Source: Desertivirga brevis | GTDB taxonomy: Bacteria; Bacteroidota; Bacteroidia; Sphingobacteriales; Sphingobacteriaceae | Assembly: GCF_017355835.1 (NCBI RefSeq) | Contig: NZ_JAFEWF010000018.1 | Coordinates: 1 to 42,369, forward strand | Direction: 5' to 3' | Length of the DNA stretch: 42,369 nucleotides | Shown here: positions 8,677-18,773 of the stretch, in pieces | Layout of the letters: the number at the start of each line of letters is the position of its first letter | How positions within the stretch are numbered: the stretch's first letter is position 1 | Position numbers and translations under genes: made by a program | Notes under the pieces: model-generated | What the model saw: only the letters and a program-made list of their open reading frames with translations | Told to the model about the DNA's origin: nothing | Database searches by the model: none

Positions 8677-10620
8677 ATGAAACCGTATATAAAATCGATT
8701 ATATCCTGCCTGATCGTTTGGTCATGTTTGTTTTTTTCATCCTGCGAGAAATATCTTGACAAGGACCCGGAAACAAATATTTCCGAAAAAGAGGCTTTTA
8801 AAAATTTTACAAATTTTCAGGGATTTACTGAAGAGCTTTACCCTTGTATTGTAAATTTTAGTAATAATTACTGGACTAATTCCTTTAATTGGGGAGAGGA
8901 TGAAATCACTTCCACCGCCGGCAACTATCACTTTATTCACAGGATAGATGAGGGTAATTTCTGGGGTTGGCAGTCTGAATTTGACGGCTGGGGATCAGGA
9001 TGGTTGAACAGGTCAAACTTCTCAACAAATCCGGGTCGCTTTAATCCAAATAATAAAGACCTATGGAATGCTGCCTGGTACGGGATTAGAAAGGCAAATA
9101 TTGGCCTGGCCAATATGGATCAGATGACGGATGCGACACCAGAGGAACGAAAGCTTATACAAGGCCAGTTACTATTTTTCCGAGGATGGTTTCACCACCG
9201 CTTAATGGAATATTTTGGCGGCATACCCTACATTGATCAAGTATTGCCAAGTGTAGGAGACATTCGATTACCACGCCTTAGTTATAGTCAGTGTGCTGAT
9301 AAAGCTGCTGCCGATTTCAGAGCTGCTGCAGACCTTCTGCCTGTTAACTGGGATAACACAGTTCCCGGAAAGAGAACTTTGGGCAAAAACCAGTTGCGTA
9401 TCAATAAAATTATGGCTTTAGGCTATTTGGGTAAGAACTACCTATGGGCAGGAAGTCCTCTGATGAACTATGAGTCGACCGGGAGCAAAACTTATAATAC
9501 TGAATATTGTAAGAAGGCAGCCGCTGCTTTTGGAGAACTTCTAACTTTAGTTGAAAGTGGCACAACTCAATATAGCCTGGTTACGATGGCAAACTATTAT
9601 AAGAATTTTTATACCACGGGAGAAGGCTGGGCGCTGCCGGGTGCAAACGAGGCGATTTTTAGAGGGCCATACAATTTTGCCCACGAATCGACATACGGAA
9701 CTGCCGGTCAATATTCACCTGCTGTGGTTGCTGGCGGTGACCTTAAGTTTACACCCACTGCTAATTATGTTGATTACTATGGAATGAAGAACGGCCTTCC
9801 AATTGCGGACATTACCAAGGCTGATCCAGAGTCTGGATACGATCCGCGTTTTCCATGGAAGAACAGGGATCCCCGCTTTTACAATGACATTGTGTTTGAC
9901 GGTGTAAAATTTGTACAGGGGGCTATGCCAGACATTCAGGATAAGGAAAACAAGGGAGAAAGAGATAAGGATGGTAAGCTGATTAAGGTTGTAGATTACC
10001 GTTATGCAAATTTAATGACTGGCGGTACCTACCGGGATATAGGAACAGGAAGCCGTACAGGATATGTACTTCGCAAATTTGTTCCGCTTACTGCTAATAA
10101 ATATGACAATGGATGGGACTGGGGTTACAATCTTCATATCTATGTTCCTTACATGCGCCTGGCTGATGTTTACCTGATGTATGCGGAATCTGCCGCGATG
10201 GGCTTTAATTCAGCAACCGGTAAAGATCCTTCCTATAGTAAAAACGCCGTTGAAGCCATCAATGTTATCCGGGCAAGAGCGGGTGTTGATCCGGTTAATG
10301 CCAAGTTTTTGGGTTCAGCAAATGCTTTTCTTAACGAGGTGAGAAGGGAAAGAGCTGTTGAGCTTTCTTTCGAAAGCCACCGCTTTAACGATTTAAGAAG
10401 ATGGCTTCTATTAACCGAACAGCCTTATACTTTAAAAAAATCAGTTGAATTCGACCGCGCCGGAGATTTTAATACTACCGATCCTACCCAGAACGAGGTA
10501 GTAAATCTACGTGAAGTAGTGCTGCTGGAAAGAAGGTTTTCTGAAAAGCATTACTGGTTACCTTTTAAAACCAATGATGTAAACCTGTATGCGGAGTTTA
10601 AACAAAATCCCGGATGGTAA
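8677..10620 (+). CDS. xusB: SusD/RagB-like surface glycan-binding lipoprotein, XusB
   Basis: A 647-residue SusD-family lipoprotein. The signal peptide ends in a lipobox (LFFSSC, Cys23), so the mature protein is anchored in the outer membrane, most likely facing outwards as the lid of XusA. Family hallmarks include the N-terminal KYLDKDPET, helical TPR-like repeats (QLLFFRGWFHHRLMEYFGG, about 165-185) and the C-terminal RagB/SusD region (NVIRARAGV, RRERAVELSFESHRFNDLRR, final QNPGW). It lies 9 nt after xusA and 29 nt before xusC, so the genes are co-transcribed. Xylan or xylo-oligosaccharide binding is inferred from the operon with the GH10 enzyme. Confidence 0.95.
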   Translation: MKPYIKSIISCLIVWSCLFFSSCEKYLDKDPETNISEKEAFKNFTNFQGFTEELYPCIVNFSNNYWTNSFNWGEDEITSTAGNYHFIHRIDEGNFWGWQSEFDGWGSGWLNRSNFSTNPGRFNPNNKDLWNAAWYGIRKANIGLANMDQMTDATPEERKLIQGQLLFFRGWFHHRLMEYFGGIPYIDQVLPSVGDIRLPRLSYSQCADKAAADFRAAADLLPVNWDNTVPGKRTLGKNQLRINKIMALGYLGKNYLWAGSPLMNYESTGSKTYNTEYCKKAAAAFGELLTLVESGTTQYSLVTMANYYKNFYTTGEGWALPGANEAIFRGPYNFAHESTYGTAGQYSPAVVAGGDLKFTPTANYVDYYGMKNGLPIADITKADPESGYDPRFPWKNRDPRFYNDIVFDGVKFVQGAMPDIQDKENKGERDKDGKLIKVVDYRYANLMTGGTYRDIGTGSRTGYVLRKFVPLTANKYDNGWDWGYNLHIYVPYMRLADVYLMYAESAAMGFNSATGKDPSYSKNAVEAINVIRARAGVDPVNAKFLGSANAFLNEVRRERAVELSFESHRFNDLRRWLLLTEQPYTLKKSVEFDRAGDFNTTDPTQNEVVNLREVVLLERRFSEKHYWLPFKTNDVNLYAEFKQNPGW

Positions 10621-10649
10621 CAGCTTTTAAATATCTAAAAGAGACGAAA

Positions 10650-13568
10650 ATGAAGCAAATAAGAATAGGAATAGCGTTATTCCTCACCGTCGCAACGGGA
10701 TTGTCAGGATTAAATACGGCAAAGGCTGCTTTCAATATAAAAAACAACTTAGTCAATAAAAAGAAGGATAGTTATTCAACCAGGGCGATAAAGGAAGGAG
10801 ATTCAATACTCATCAAAAATGACAAGGACTCCCTTGTTCAGGTGGCTTTTAAGAAAGTTAGGAAAAACGATCTCCTTGGAGGGGTTTCAGCGGTTAACTT
10901 TTCTGAATTAATGGAAAAGAATTACGCCACCTATAGTCTGGAGAACCTTGACGCATTGACTCCCGGCTTTAATGGTACTATTTGGGGTAATAGTGGTTAC
11001 CTGGTATTGGTAGACGGTGTTCCACGAGATGCAAATAATGTGATGCCTACTGAAGTTGATCAGGTAACAGTATTGAAAGGTGTGGGTGCTGTAGCTCTTT
11101 ACGGAAGTCGTGGCGCTAAAGGAGTAATTCTCATTACCACAAAGCGCGGAGGAAATTATGGTCAAAAAGTAAATGTCAGAGCTAATGCTGGAGTAAACGT
11201 TCCTAAAGCATATCCGGAATACCTCAGTTCCGCCGAATACATGACCCTTTATAATGAGGCTCGCAGGAATGACGGTTTGACTAATCAGTACACTGAAAAC
11301 GAAATTTATAATAGTGCAATAGGATCGAACCCTTACCGTTATCCTAACCTCAATTTTTACTCTTCTGATTACCTGAAAGACAGTTACAATCGGTATGATT
11401 TAACTACTGAAATATCCGGTGGAAATGAGAAAGCCCAGTATTATACCAATCTTGGGTACTGGTCTAATGGTTCGTTGTTAAACTTTGGTGAGGCAGTTGA
11501 AAACCGTGGCGACAATAGGTTTAATTTACGGGGAAATGTAGATATGAGGCTAAACCGGATCATTAAGTTGAACGTAGATGCATCTGCCGCCTTTTACAAG
11601 GGAAAAGGTGTAAATGCAGATTACTGGGGAAGTGCGGCAAATGTTCGTCCTAACAGATTCTCCCCTCTGATCCCTATTAGCATGATTGAAAATGGTGACG
11701 ATCCTTCTATGCGCTACGTGAATAGTAGTAACTATATTATTGATGGGAAGTATATTTTGGGAGGGACCCAGTCAGATCCAACCAACGTTTTCGGCTCTAT
11801 TTATGCGGGAGGAAGTAATCAATACGTAAACCGCCAGTTTCAGTTCAGCACCGGAGTGGATTTTGATTTGAATGGATTATTGCAGGGTCTGGCTTTTAAG
11901 ACAACCCTTGCCATTGATTATCTTACTTCCTTTACCCAGTCTTATAATAATAACTATGCAACTTATGAGGCTGCCTGGAACAGATATGCAGGTTTTGATC
12001 AGATCAGTAGTTTAGTAAAGTATGGTGACGATTCAAAAACAGGTGCTCAGAATGTGAACAACAGCTATTATCGTCAGAATATTGCTTTTTCCGGCCAGTT
12101 TGATTATAACCGCACTTTTAATAAGAAACATAATCTATCCAGTACTTTATTAGGTTATGGCTTTAATATAGGAGAGTCAGGAAGTTATCATAAAACGAAT
12201 AATGCAAACCTGGGCTTCCAGCTTGCTTATAATTTTAATCATAAGTACTATGCTGATTTTAGTAGTGCATATGTGTATTCTGCCAGACTTCCCAAGAAGA
12301 ACAGGGGAGCGTTTTCTCCTACTTTGAGCCTTGGCTGGAGACTAAGCGAGGAGGGTTTTTTAAAGGACAATGCGATCCTGGATGATTTGAAGCTAACCGC
12401 CTCTGCAGGAATTCTGAACACTGATCTTGATATTAACAACTACTACTTATACCAGGGATATTACACGTTTAATGATGGCGCGTACTATAGCTGGAAAGAT
12501 GGTCAGCTGGTTCATAGCTTTGATAGAAGAAGGGGAAATAATTTTAATATGGATTTTCCACAAAAAAGAGAGATCAATTTTGGTATTGAGGGCTCCTTGT
12601 TCAAGAATTTAATCTCATTCAATGGAAATGCTTTCTTCAGTCAGACCAAAGGTAATATTGTGCAGCCATATTCGCTTTATCCAAGTTACCTGCAAACCTG
12701 GTGGCCTAACTATTCAGATATTCCCTATGTTAACTACGACAACGATCAGCGTAGAGGGCTGGACTTCAATTTAAATCTCAATAAGAGGCTGGGATCAGTT
12801 GCCTGGACACTCGGATTTAACGGTACCTATTATACAACGGAAGCCAGCCTGAGAGCATCAGATAGTGAGTACGAATATGACTATCAACGCCGGGTTGGAA
12901 AGCCGCTCGATGCTATATTCGGTTTACAGAGCGATGGTCTCTTTATGGATGCTGCTGATATTGCCAATTCTCCAAGTCAGTCTACGTTGACTTCCGGAGG
13001 GGTACAGCCCGGGGACATTAAATACAAAGACCAGAATAATGATGGAATAGTGGACACCCGGGATGAAGTTTACCTGGGAAGAGGAGCAGCATGGTCGGGT
13101 TTACCCGCATCTCCTTTAACTATTGGTGTAAACCTCACTGCAAAATGGAAAAACCTTACCTTCTTTGCTTTAGGTACAGGTTATCACGGAGCAAAAGCGA
13201 TGAAGAACAACTCCTATTTCTGGGTCGATGGCGAGGATAAGTATTCTGCAGCGGTAAGAAACCGATGGACAGAAGAAACGAAAAGTACAGCTACTTTTCC
13301 AAGGTTGACCACGGGCTCAAGTGATAATAATTATCGCAGTTCAGACTTTTGGCTGTATTCTACAAACAGATTTAATCTGGCTAAAGTGCAGATATCTTAT
13401 CAGGTTCCGGCGAAGATGCTGGGTAAAGGTTTTGTACGAGAATTAGGAGCTTATGTGAATGGATTTAACCTGCTTACAATAGCTAAGGAAAGGGATATTA
13501 TGGAAATGAATATTGGATCCGCACCGCAAAACAGGTTTTACAATTTGGGTGTGAAAGCAATGTTTTAA
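10650..13568 (+). CDS. xusC: SusC-like transporter with reduced N-terminus, XusC
   Basis: A 972-residue SusC-family transporter. The open frame extends back to 10614, overlapping the xusB stop, but the Met at 10650 starts a good signal peptide (MKQIRIGIALFLTVATG, cleavage after AKA) and is preferred. Unlike the other two SusC proteins here it has no carboxypeptidase-regulatory domain and no GYGTQ motif; instead about 60 lysine-rich residues lead into a short plug (about 75-165) that keeps LVLVDGVPR, VTVLKGVGAVALYGSRGAKG and ITTKRG. The rest is beta-barrel ending in Phe. It pairs with XusD 32 nt downstream. The shortened N-terminus may affect TonB signalling or plug movement; this is inference. 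Confidence 0.93.
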   Translation: MKQIRIGIALFLTVATGLSGLNTAKAAFNIKNNLVNKKKDSYSTRAIKEGDSILIKNDKDSLVQVAFKKVRKNDLLGGVSAVNFSELMEKNYATYSLENLDALTPGFNGTIWGNSGYLVLVDGVPRDANNVMPTEVDQVTVLKGVGAVALYGSRGAKGVILITTKRGGNYGQKVNVRANAGVNVPKAYPEYLSSAEYMTLYNEARRNDGLTNQYTENEIYNSAIGSNPYRYPNLNFYSSDYLKDSYNRYDLTTEISGGNEKAQYYTNLGYWSNGSLLNFGEAVENRGDNRFNLRGNVDMRLNRIIKLNVDASAAFYKGKGVNADYWGSAANVRPNRFSPLIPISMIENGDDPSMRYVNSSNYIIDGKYILGGTQSDPTNVFGSIYAGGSNQYVNRQFQFSTGVDFDLNGLLQGLAFKTTLAIDYLTSFTQSYNNNYATYEAAWNRYAGFDQISSLVKYGDDSKTGAQNVNNSYYRQNIAFSGQFDYNRTFNKKHNLSSTLLGYGFNIGESGSYHKTNNANLGFQLAYNFNHKYYADFSSAYVYSARLPKKNRGAFSPTLSLGWRLSEEGFLKDNAILDDLKLTASAGILNTDLDINNYYLYQGYYTFNDGAYYSWKDGQLVHSFDRRRGNNFNMDFPQKREINFGIEGSLFKNLISFNGNAFFSQTKGNIVQPYSLYPSYLQTWWPNYSDIPYVNYDNDQRRGLDFNLNLNKRLGSVAWTLGFNGTYYTTEASLRASDSEYEYDYQRRVGKPLDAIFGLQSDGLFMDAADIANSPSQSTLTSGGVQPGDIKYKDQNNDGIVDTRDEVYLGRGAAWSGLPASPLTIGVNLTAKWKNLTFFALGTGYHGAKAMKNNSYFWVDGEDKYSAAVRNRWTEETKSTATFPRLTTGSSDNNYRSSDFWLYSTNRFNLAKVQISYQVPAKMLGKGFVRELGAYVNGFNLLTIAKERDIMEMNIGSAPQNRFYNLGVKAMF

Positions 13569-13600
13569 TTGAATGTTCCATAAAGAAAATATTAAACTAG

Positions 13601-15370
13601 ATGAAAAAGATATTATTATTCTGCTTATCTGTTGCATTGCTCTTTAGCAGCTGCGAGGATATGTTCGAACCCGAGATAGAGAACAACCTGGAACTTGAAA
13701 ATGCCTATAATAATGCACTTTATGCTCAGGGATTATTACTTAATGGTTATACACGAATTCCTACCAATTCCTGGTCTTTTAATGATGTAGCAACGGACGA
13801 TGCTGTCACGAATGATCGGAATAGCAGTTTGCTGAAAATGGCTACAGGCCAGTGGACCGCAATGAATAATCCATTGGACCAATGGAAAAACAGCCGTTCT
13901 GCCCTCCAGTACATTAATCAGTTTTTTGCTGTGGCAGACAGTGTTCAATGGGCGATAGATCCGGTCATCAATAGAATGTTTAATGACCGTATGAAAGGAG
14001 AGGCTCATGCCTTAAGAGCATTATTTATGTTCCATCTGCTACAAAATCATGCTGGAAAGGCCGCCAACGGGGAACTTCTGGGTATTCCGCTGTTACTGCA
14101 GCCTGAACCGATAACTGCAGATTTTAACCAGCCTCGAGCTACTTTTGAAGCCTGCATGCAGCAAATATACTCCGACTTAGACAAGGCAATAGAACTGCTG
14201 CCCACGGATTATGCCGACAACAATCCGGTTCCTTCCAAATACAGTGGTGTTAGCTCAGATGATTACCTTAGGGTTTTCGGTGGAAATTTCATGGGCCGCA
14301 TGACAGGGCGTATTGCCAAGGGTATAAAGGCCAAGTCGGCTTTATTAGCAGCAAGTCCAGCCTATAATAATGATGGAAGCACAGCCAAATGGGAGGCTGC
14401 GGCCAATTACGCGGCAGAAGTTATTGACTTGAAAGGTGGGTTAAGAATTTTAACTAAAAACGAGAGTTATAAGGATCTTGAATGGTACAATGCTACAGGA
14501 GGTATTGACGGCATTGGTTCCGGAGATAATACCGACGAAATTTTATGGAGGTCAAATGTGGGACCTGGCAATGATCTGGAAAGGAACAATTTTCCTCCCA
14601 CTCTATTTGGTAACGGACGTGTAAATCCAACTCAAAATCTCGTTGATGCTTTCCCTATGGCTAACGGTTACCCTATTTCTGATCAGGCTAACAGTGGTTA
14701 CAATCCGTCCGACCCTTACACGGGAAGGGATCCAAGATTAAAAATCTTTATTCTGGTAAATGGGGAGGAAGCTGGCGTTTCTAACACCAAAATAAATACT
14801 TCAGCTAACAGCCCAACAATTGACGGGTTAAACAAGATTGAAAGGTCAACCCGGACTGGTTATTATTTGAAAAAGCTGTTAAGGCAGGATATTAACCTTA
14901 ATCCAAGTTCAACTACCACCCAAAAGCACTTTAACCCTCATATCAGATATACCGAAATATTCCTGTCTTATGCTGAGGCAGCCAATGAAGCATGGGGGCC
15001 ATTAGCAACAGGAGGCCGTTCCTATTCTGCTTATGATGTGATCAAAGCGATCCGCAGAAGGGCAGGAGTAGGCTTATCCAACGGTGACCCCTACCTGGAG
15101 TCTGTAAAGAACAGCAAAGATGCAATGAGGACATTGATTAGAAATGAGCGAAGACTTGAATTATGTTTTGAAGGTTTCAGATTCTGGGACCTTCGCAGAT
15201 GGAATTCGAATCTGAATGAACCTGCAAAAGGAGTAAGTATATCAGGGACAAACCACTCCACTATTCACGTAGAGAACAGGTCATATCAGCCCTATATGAT
15301 TTATGGGCCGATACCTTATTCCGAGACGTTGAAATACAGTAACCTGATTCAAAACGCCGGCTGGCAGTAA
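13601..15370 (+). CDS. xusD: SusD/RagB-like surface glycan-binding lipoprotein, XusD
   Basis: A 589-residue SusD-family lipoprotein with lipobox LFSSC (Cys18) followed by acidic EDMFEPEIE. The helical SusD core is recognisable in GEAHALRALFMFHLLQNHAG (about 129-148), the C-terminal region in KAIRRRAGVG, RNERRLELCFEGFRFWDLRR and the final LIQNAGWQ. It would form the lid of XusC and bind xylo-oligosaccharides at the cell surface. It is translated from the xus operon, 32 nt after xusC and 37 nt before xusE. Binding specificity is not readable from the sequence; the assignment rests on family and gene order. Confidence 0.94.
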   Translation: MKKILLFCLSVALLFSSCEDMFEPEIENNLELENAYNNALYAQGLLLNGYTRIPTNSWSFNDVATDDAVTNDRNSSLLKMATGQWTAMNNPLDQWKNSRSALQYINQFFAVADSVQWAIDPVINRMFNDRMKGEAHALRALFMFHLLQNHAGKAANGELLGIPLLLQPEPITADFNQPRATFEACMQQIYSDLDKAIELLPTDYADNNPVPSKYSGVSSDDYLRVFGGNFMGRMTGRIAKGIKAKSALLAASPAYNNDGSTAKWEAAANYAAEVIDLKGGLRILTKNESYKDLEWYNATGGIDGIGSGDNTDEILWRSNVGPGNDLERNNFPPTLFGNGRVNPTQNLVDAFPMANGYPISDQANSGYNPSDPYTGRDPRLKIFILVNGEEAGVSNTKINTSANSPTIDGLNKIERSTRTGYYLKKLLRQDINLNPSSTTTQKHFNPHIRYTEIFLSYAEAANEAWGPLATGGRSYSAYDVIKAIRRRAGVGLSNGDPYLESVKNSKDAMRTLIRNERRLELCFEGFRFWDLRRWNSNLNEPAKGVSISGTNHSTIHVENRSYQPYMIYGPIPYSETLKYSNLIQNAGWQ

Positions 15371-15407
15371 TAATGAAGCAAATACTAATCGATTTAAATT
15401 AAAAAGA

Positions 15408-16376
15408 ATGAAGAAGATATTATTGATGATCCTGACTGCGGCAGTTTGCCTGAGTTCCTGTAAAAACGGCGACTGGGAGTTTGATGATTATGAGTTTCAG
15501 TCAGTCTATTTCGCCTATCAGGGGCCGGTGAGAACGATAACTCTGGGTGAGGATGTTTTTGATACCTCATTGGACAATGAGCATAAGTGTGAAATTATGG
15601 CTACCATGGGAGGAGTCTATTCGAATAAACAGGACGTTACTATTGGCGTTCAGGTGGACAACTCTCTTGCCGAAGGTAAGGCCTTTAATTCAGGTGGGGA
15701 TATCGTTGCGATGCCAGCAAGCTACTACAGTCTGGCTTCCAACCAGATTGTAATCCCGAAAGGCAAAATTACCGGAGGGGTACAAGTGCAGCTATCTGAC
15801 GCTTTCTTTGCTGATCCGCTTTCGTTAAAGAACACTTACGTCATTCCTCTTAAAATGACTAACGTAAATAACGCAGACTCTATCCTGGCAGGTAAAAGTT
15901 TTGTTTTGTACGCCATAAAGTATATTAATACCTGGCATGGATTTTACCTGCGCAGAGGGAAAGATGTAGTGACAGGGAAAAACGGGAATACTTCCCTGAA
16001 TAAAACGATCGTAAGACATAAGCGATATGTGGAGGAGGATGAGGTTTCGGAAATTAAAACGCAATCCCTGACTGTTGCTGAATTCCCTGTGGTATTTAAG
16101 GACCAGGAAAATAAGAATATTACCTGCAAGCTTCTGCTGAACTTTGATAGCAATGGGAACTGTACTGTTAGCAGTGGTGACAATACATTCACTGCAACCG
16201 GAAGTGGCAAATTTGTAAAAAGAGGCGAAAAGAACAGCTGGGGGACTAAAGATCGTGATGCCCTTTACCTCAATTATGAAGTAGATCTGCCAGCAATGCA
16301 CGTTTCCTCAACAGATACTCTTGTAATGCGCAACCGGGGAGTGAAAATGGAGATGTTTACTCCGGTAGCCAGATAA
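15408..16376 (+). CDS. xusE: DUF1735-type surface glycan-binding lipoprotein, XusE
   Basis: A 322-residue lipoprotein with lipobox CLSSC (Cys18), then KNGDWEFDDYEFQSVYFAYQ, a start typical of DUF1735 proteins encoded beside SusC/SusD pairs. The DUF1735-like immunoglobulin domain runs to about residue 165. The C-terminal part (about 175-322, beginning NTWHGFYLRRG) resembles the beta-rich DUF5627-type domain often fused to it. In characterised loci such proteins are surface glycan-binding proteins that capture polymer before hydrolysis. It sits between xusD and the GH10 gene, the position of xusE in the xylan core operon. No catalytic motif is visible. Family call is fairly sure; carbohydrate binding is inferred. 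Confidence 0.85.
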   Translation: MKKILLMILTAAVCLSSCKNGDWEFDDYEFQSVYFAYQGPVRTITLGEDVFDTSLDNEHKCEIMATMGGVYSNKQDVTIGVQVDNSLAEGKAFNSGGDIVAMPASYYSLASNQIVIPKGKITGGVQVQLSDAFFADPLSLKNTYVIPLKMTNVNNADSILAGKSFVLYAIKYINTWHGFYLRRGKDVVTGKNGNTSLNKTIVRHKRYVEEDEVSEIKTQSLTVAEFPVVFKDQENKNITCKLLLNFDSNGNCTVSSGDNTFTATGSGKFVKRGEKNSWGTKDRDALYLNYEVDLPAMHVSSTDTLVMRNRGVKMEMFTPVAR

Positions 16377-16401
16377 TTTTTAAGGTTAAATAGATAGTAA
16401 A

Positions 16402-18543
16402 ATGAAGAATTTATATAAAGTAGTACTTGGTTTTGCCGCTTCTGCGATAATGACTTCTTGTACAAAAAGTGAATTGCTCGATTATCAGGTAGCCAAGCCT
16501 GCTAGTTTTGCCAATCAGGAAATCATAGACTCTTACCAGCCTTTGAAAACCTATCTGAAACCCGACCCGAATTCAACCTTCAAGTTCGGAATCGCAGGAT
16601 CGATCGGCGATTACCTTAATAAAGGTGTGTTCTACAGGTTGGCCAATTCCAATTTTAATGAAATTGTATTAGGGTATGAAATGAAGCATGGAGCTGTAGT
16701 TCGGGATGATGGAACCTTACACCTTGACGATGTTAAGAATCTTCTGGAGGCAGCGAAAAGCAACGGATTGGCGGTTTACGGTCATACCCTTTGCTGGCAT
16801 TCTAACCAGAATGCAAAGTACCTTAATAGCTTAATTGCGCCTATTGTTATACCCGGGCAAAGTACCCCAACCTGGGATATAGTTACTGAAGCCGACTTTG
16901 AGACGAACAGCAATTCAAACTATGAAGCGAATCCTAATGCTAAGTTATCTTTTACCGCTGTCGGACAAGGTGCTGGAGGCACAGGAAGAGCTATTAAGAT
17001 AACCAATGACGCGGTGCGGGCTAATGATTGGGATGCGCAATTTTTTTTCAAATTTAGTCCGGTAGTTAAAGTTGGGGAAAAATATGAGTTTAGTATGGAT
17101 GTTAAGGCAGATGAAAACGCTAGTTTCCCTACCCAGGCTCATAGGGCGCCGTATCAATATAAACACTGGGATTTTTTCGGAAATATTCCAGCCACAAGCA
17201 CCTGGAATAAATACGTTAAAACGGTAACAATTACTCAGGAAATGGCGGACTGTGGCGCTATTGCATTCAACCTGGGAGCTAAGGCAACCAGTTATTATTT
17301 CGATAATTTCACCTTAAAGAAGTATAATGCAAAAGGAAGTGGCAATGCAGGGCACGCGTACTTCTTTACTAATCAATCAGTAAAAGATTTTTGGGCCGTT
17401 CAAGTCGCACATGATCTGCCGACTCTGCAAAATAATCAGGAGTATACTTTGAAGTTTGCTGCAAAGGCGACTGCGGAAGGAAATATCCGTGCGGAGCTTC
17501 AATCGAGTTCAGATTATTCATCAAACTCTTTCGGTTCCATTAGTTTAGGCCTCGGATGGAAAGAGTATGAGCTTAAGGTTACTACTTCTGCCTCAAACCG
17601 TAACAGGTTTGTAATAAGCTTCGGCGATTATGCAGGCACCGTGTATATCGATAATGTTAAATTAACTGCAGCCGGGAACACTAATAACCTGATCTCAGCT
17701 TCTGATTTTGAATCAGGCGCAGGAGAATGGGTAGGCTGGGGTGATGGATCAACCCGTGGTCTCACAGCTCAGGGACAGGGATTCGGTGGAGCACTGGATC
17801 AGGTGATTGAAAAAACTCCAGCGGAGAAAAAACAGCTAATCACAGGCGCACTTAATAAATTTATCTCTGGTATGGTGGATACCTGTAAGTATTATGTGAA
17901 AGCATGGGATGTAGTAAACGAACCTATGGATGATGGACGCCCTTTTGAATTGAAAACGGGTATAGGTAAAGATAAACTAGGAAGTGATGAGTTTTACTGG
18001 CAGGATTATATGGGTAGAGATTACGCTGTAGAAGCGTTTAGGATCACCAGACAGCATGCTAACCAGGGTGATAAGCTGTTTATCAATGACTATAATCTGG
18101 AGTATAATCTGGATAAGTGCAGAGGCTTAATTGAATATGTTAAGTACATCGAAAGCAGAGGCGCGCACGTTGATGGTATTGGCACGCAGATGCACATTGA
18201 TATTAACACCAGCAAAGAAAACATTGCCCAGATGTTTACTTTACTTGCGGCAACAGGGAAGATGATCAAAGTGTCGGAACTGGATATGGGTTTAGGAGGT
18301 GTCAAAACGGCTGACGCGACAGAGGCGCACTACAAGGCGCAGTCTGATATGTACAAATACGTGATCGATAAGTACTTCGAGATCGTTCCTAAGGCCCAGC
18401 AGTATGGAATTACCATCTGGAGTGTGACAGATCAGCCTGAAAACTCTTTCTGGAGAGCTGGAGAGCCAATTGGTCTTTGGACCGAAGGTTATACTCGTAA
18501 GCCGGCTTATGTTGGCGTAGCGGAAGGACTAAGAGGTAAATAA
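16402..18543 (+). CDS. xyn10A: GH10 endo-1,4-beta-xylanase with inserted carbohydrate-binding modules
   Basis: A 713-residue lipoprotein (lipobox IMTSC, Cys20), expected on the outer surface, that cuts the xylan backbone. The GH10 barrel is split: an N-terminal part (about 45-150) with GHTLCWHSNQ (127-136), and a C-terminal part (about 464-713) with acid/base Glu507 in WDVVNEP and nucleophile Glu626 in KVSELDMG. Between them lie about 305 residues of two CBM4-like beta-sandwich modules, as in the Xyn10A enzymes of xylan-degrading Bacteroides. Module A (about 158-312) has the usual order, but module B seems permuted: its core (313-425, SGNAGHAYFF to KLTAAG) precedes the strand segment that should open it (426-463, LISASDFESG to QGQGFGG). 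It is the last gene of the xus operon, followed by a strong terminator. Confidence 0.96.
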   Translation: MKNLYKVVLGFAASAIMTSCTKSELLDYQVAKPASFANQEIIDSYQPLKTYLKPDPNSTFKFGIAGSIGDYLNKGVFYRLANSNFNEIVLGYEMKHGAVVRDDGTLHLDDVKNLLEAAKSNGLAVYGHTLCWHSNQNAKYLNSLIAPIVIPGQSTPTWDIVTEADFETNSNSNYEANPNAKLSFTAVGQGAGGTGRAIKITNDAVRANDWDAQFFFKFSPVVKVGEKYEFSMDVKADENASFPTQAHRAPYQYKHWDFFGNIPATSTWNKYVKTVTITQEMADCGAIAFNLGAKATSYYFDNFTLKKYNAKGSGNAGHAYFFTNQSVKDFWAVQVAHDLPTLQNNQEYTLKFAAKATAEGNIRAELQSSSDYSSNSFGSISLGLGWKEYELKVTTSASNRNRFVISFGDYAGTVYIDNVKLTAAGNTNNLISASDFESGAGEWVGWGDGSTRGLTAQGQGFGGALDQVIEKTPAEKKQLITGALNKFISGMVDTCKYYVKAWDVVNEPMDDGRPFELKTGIGKDKLGSDEFYWQDYMGRDYAVEAFRITRQHANQGDKLFINDYNLEYNLDKCRGLIEYVKYIESRGAHVDGIGTQMHIDINTSKENIAQMFTLLAATGKMIKVSELDMGLGGVKTADATEAHYKAQSDMYKYVIDKYFEIVPKAQQYGITIWSVTDQPENSFWRAGEPIGLWTEGYTRKPAYVGVAEGLRGK

Positions 18544-18563
18544 GAAAACGAGGTTTCGTAAAG

Positions 18564-18600
18564 AACGGGAGGTATCCATTCAGGGTATCTCCCGTTTTTT
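18564..18600 (+). terminator. Rho-independent terminator of the xus operon
   Basis: A 14-bp stem with two G-U pairs (18564-18577 with 18583-18596), a 5-nt loop and a run of T to 18600, starting 21 nt after the xyn10A stop codon. Confidence 0.9.
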
Positions 18601-18773
18601 GTTGTGGGTTAAACCGAATAGTCTTACGGCAGGAAATACTGCTTGCCCCTTCTAAAGCTGCCAACGTGGTGGAAGTGTGGCTGGGGCTAAAAAACGAAAC
18701 TCATCCCTGCTGAGGGATGAGCGTAACCAATTTAATAAACCAATAAATACTTGAATAGTAAGAAAGATCTAGG

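Noticed and set aside
15825..16301. A 158-codon minus-strand open frame inside xusE
   Set aside because: It is antisense to an intact lipoprotein gene in an operon and lacks recognisable features.
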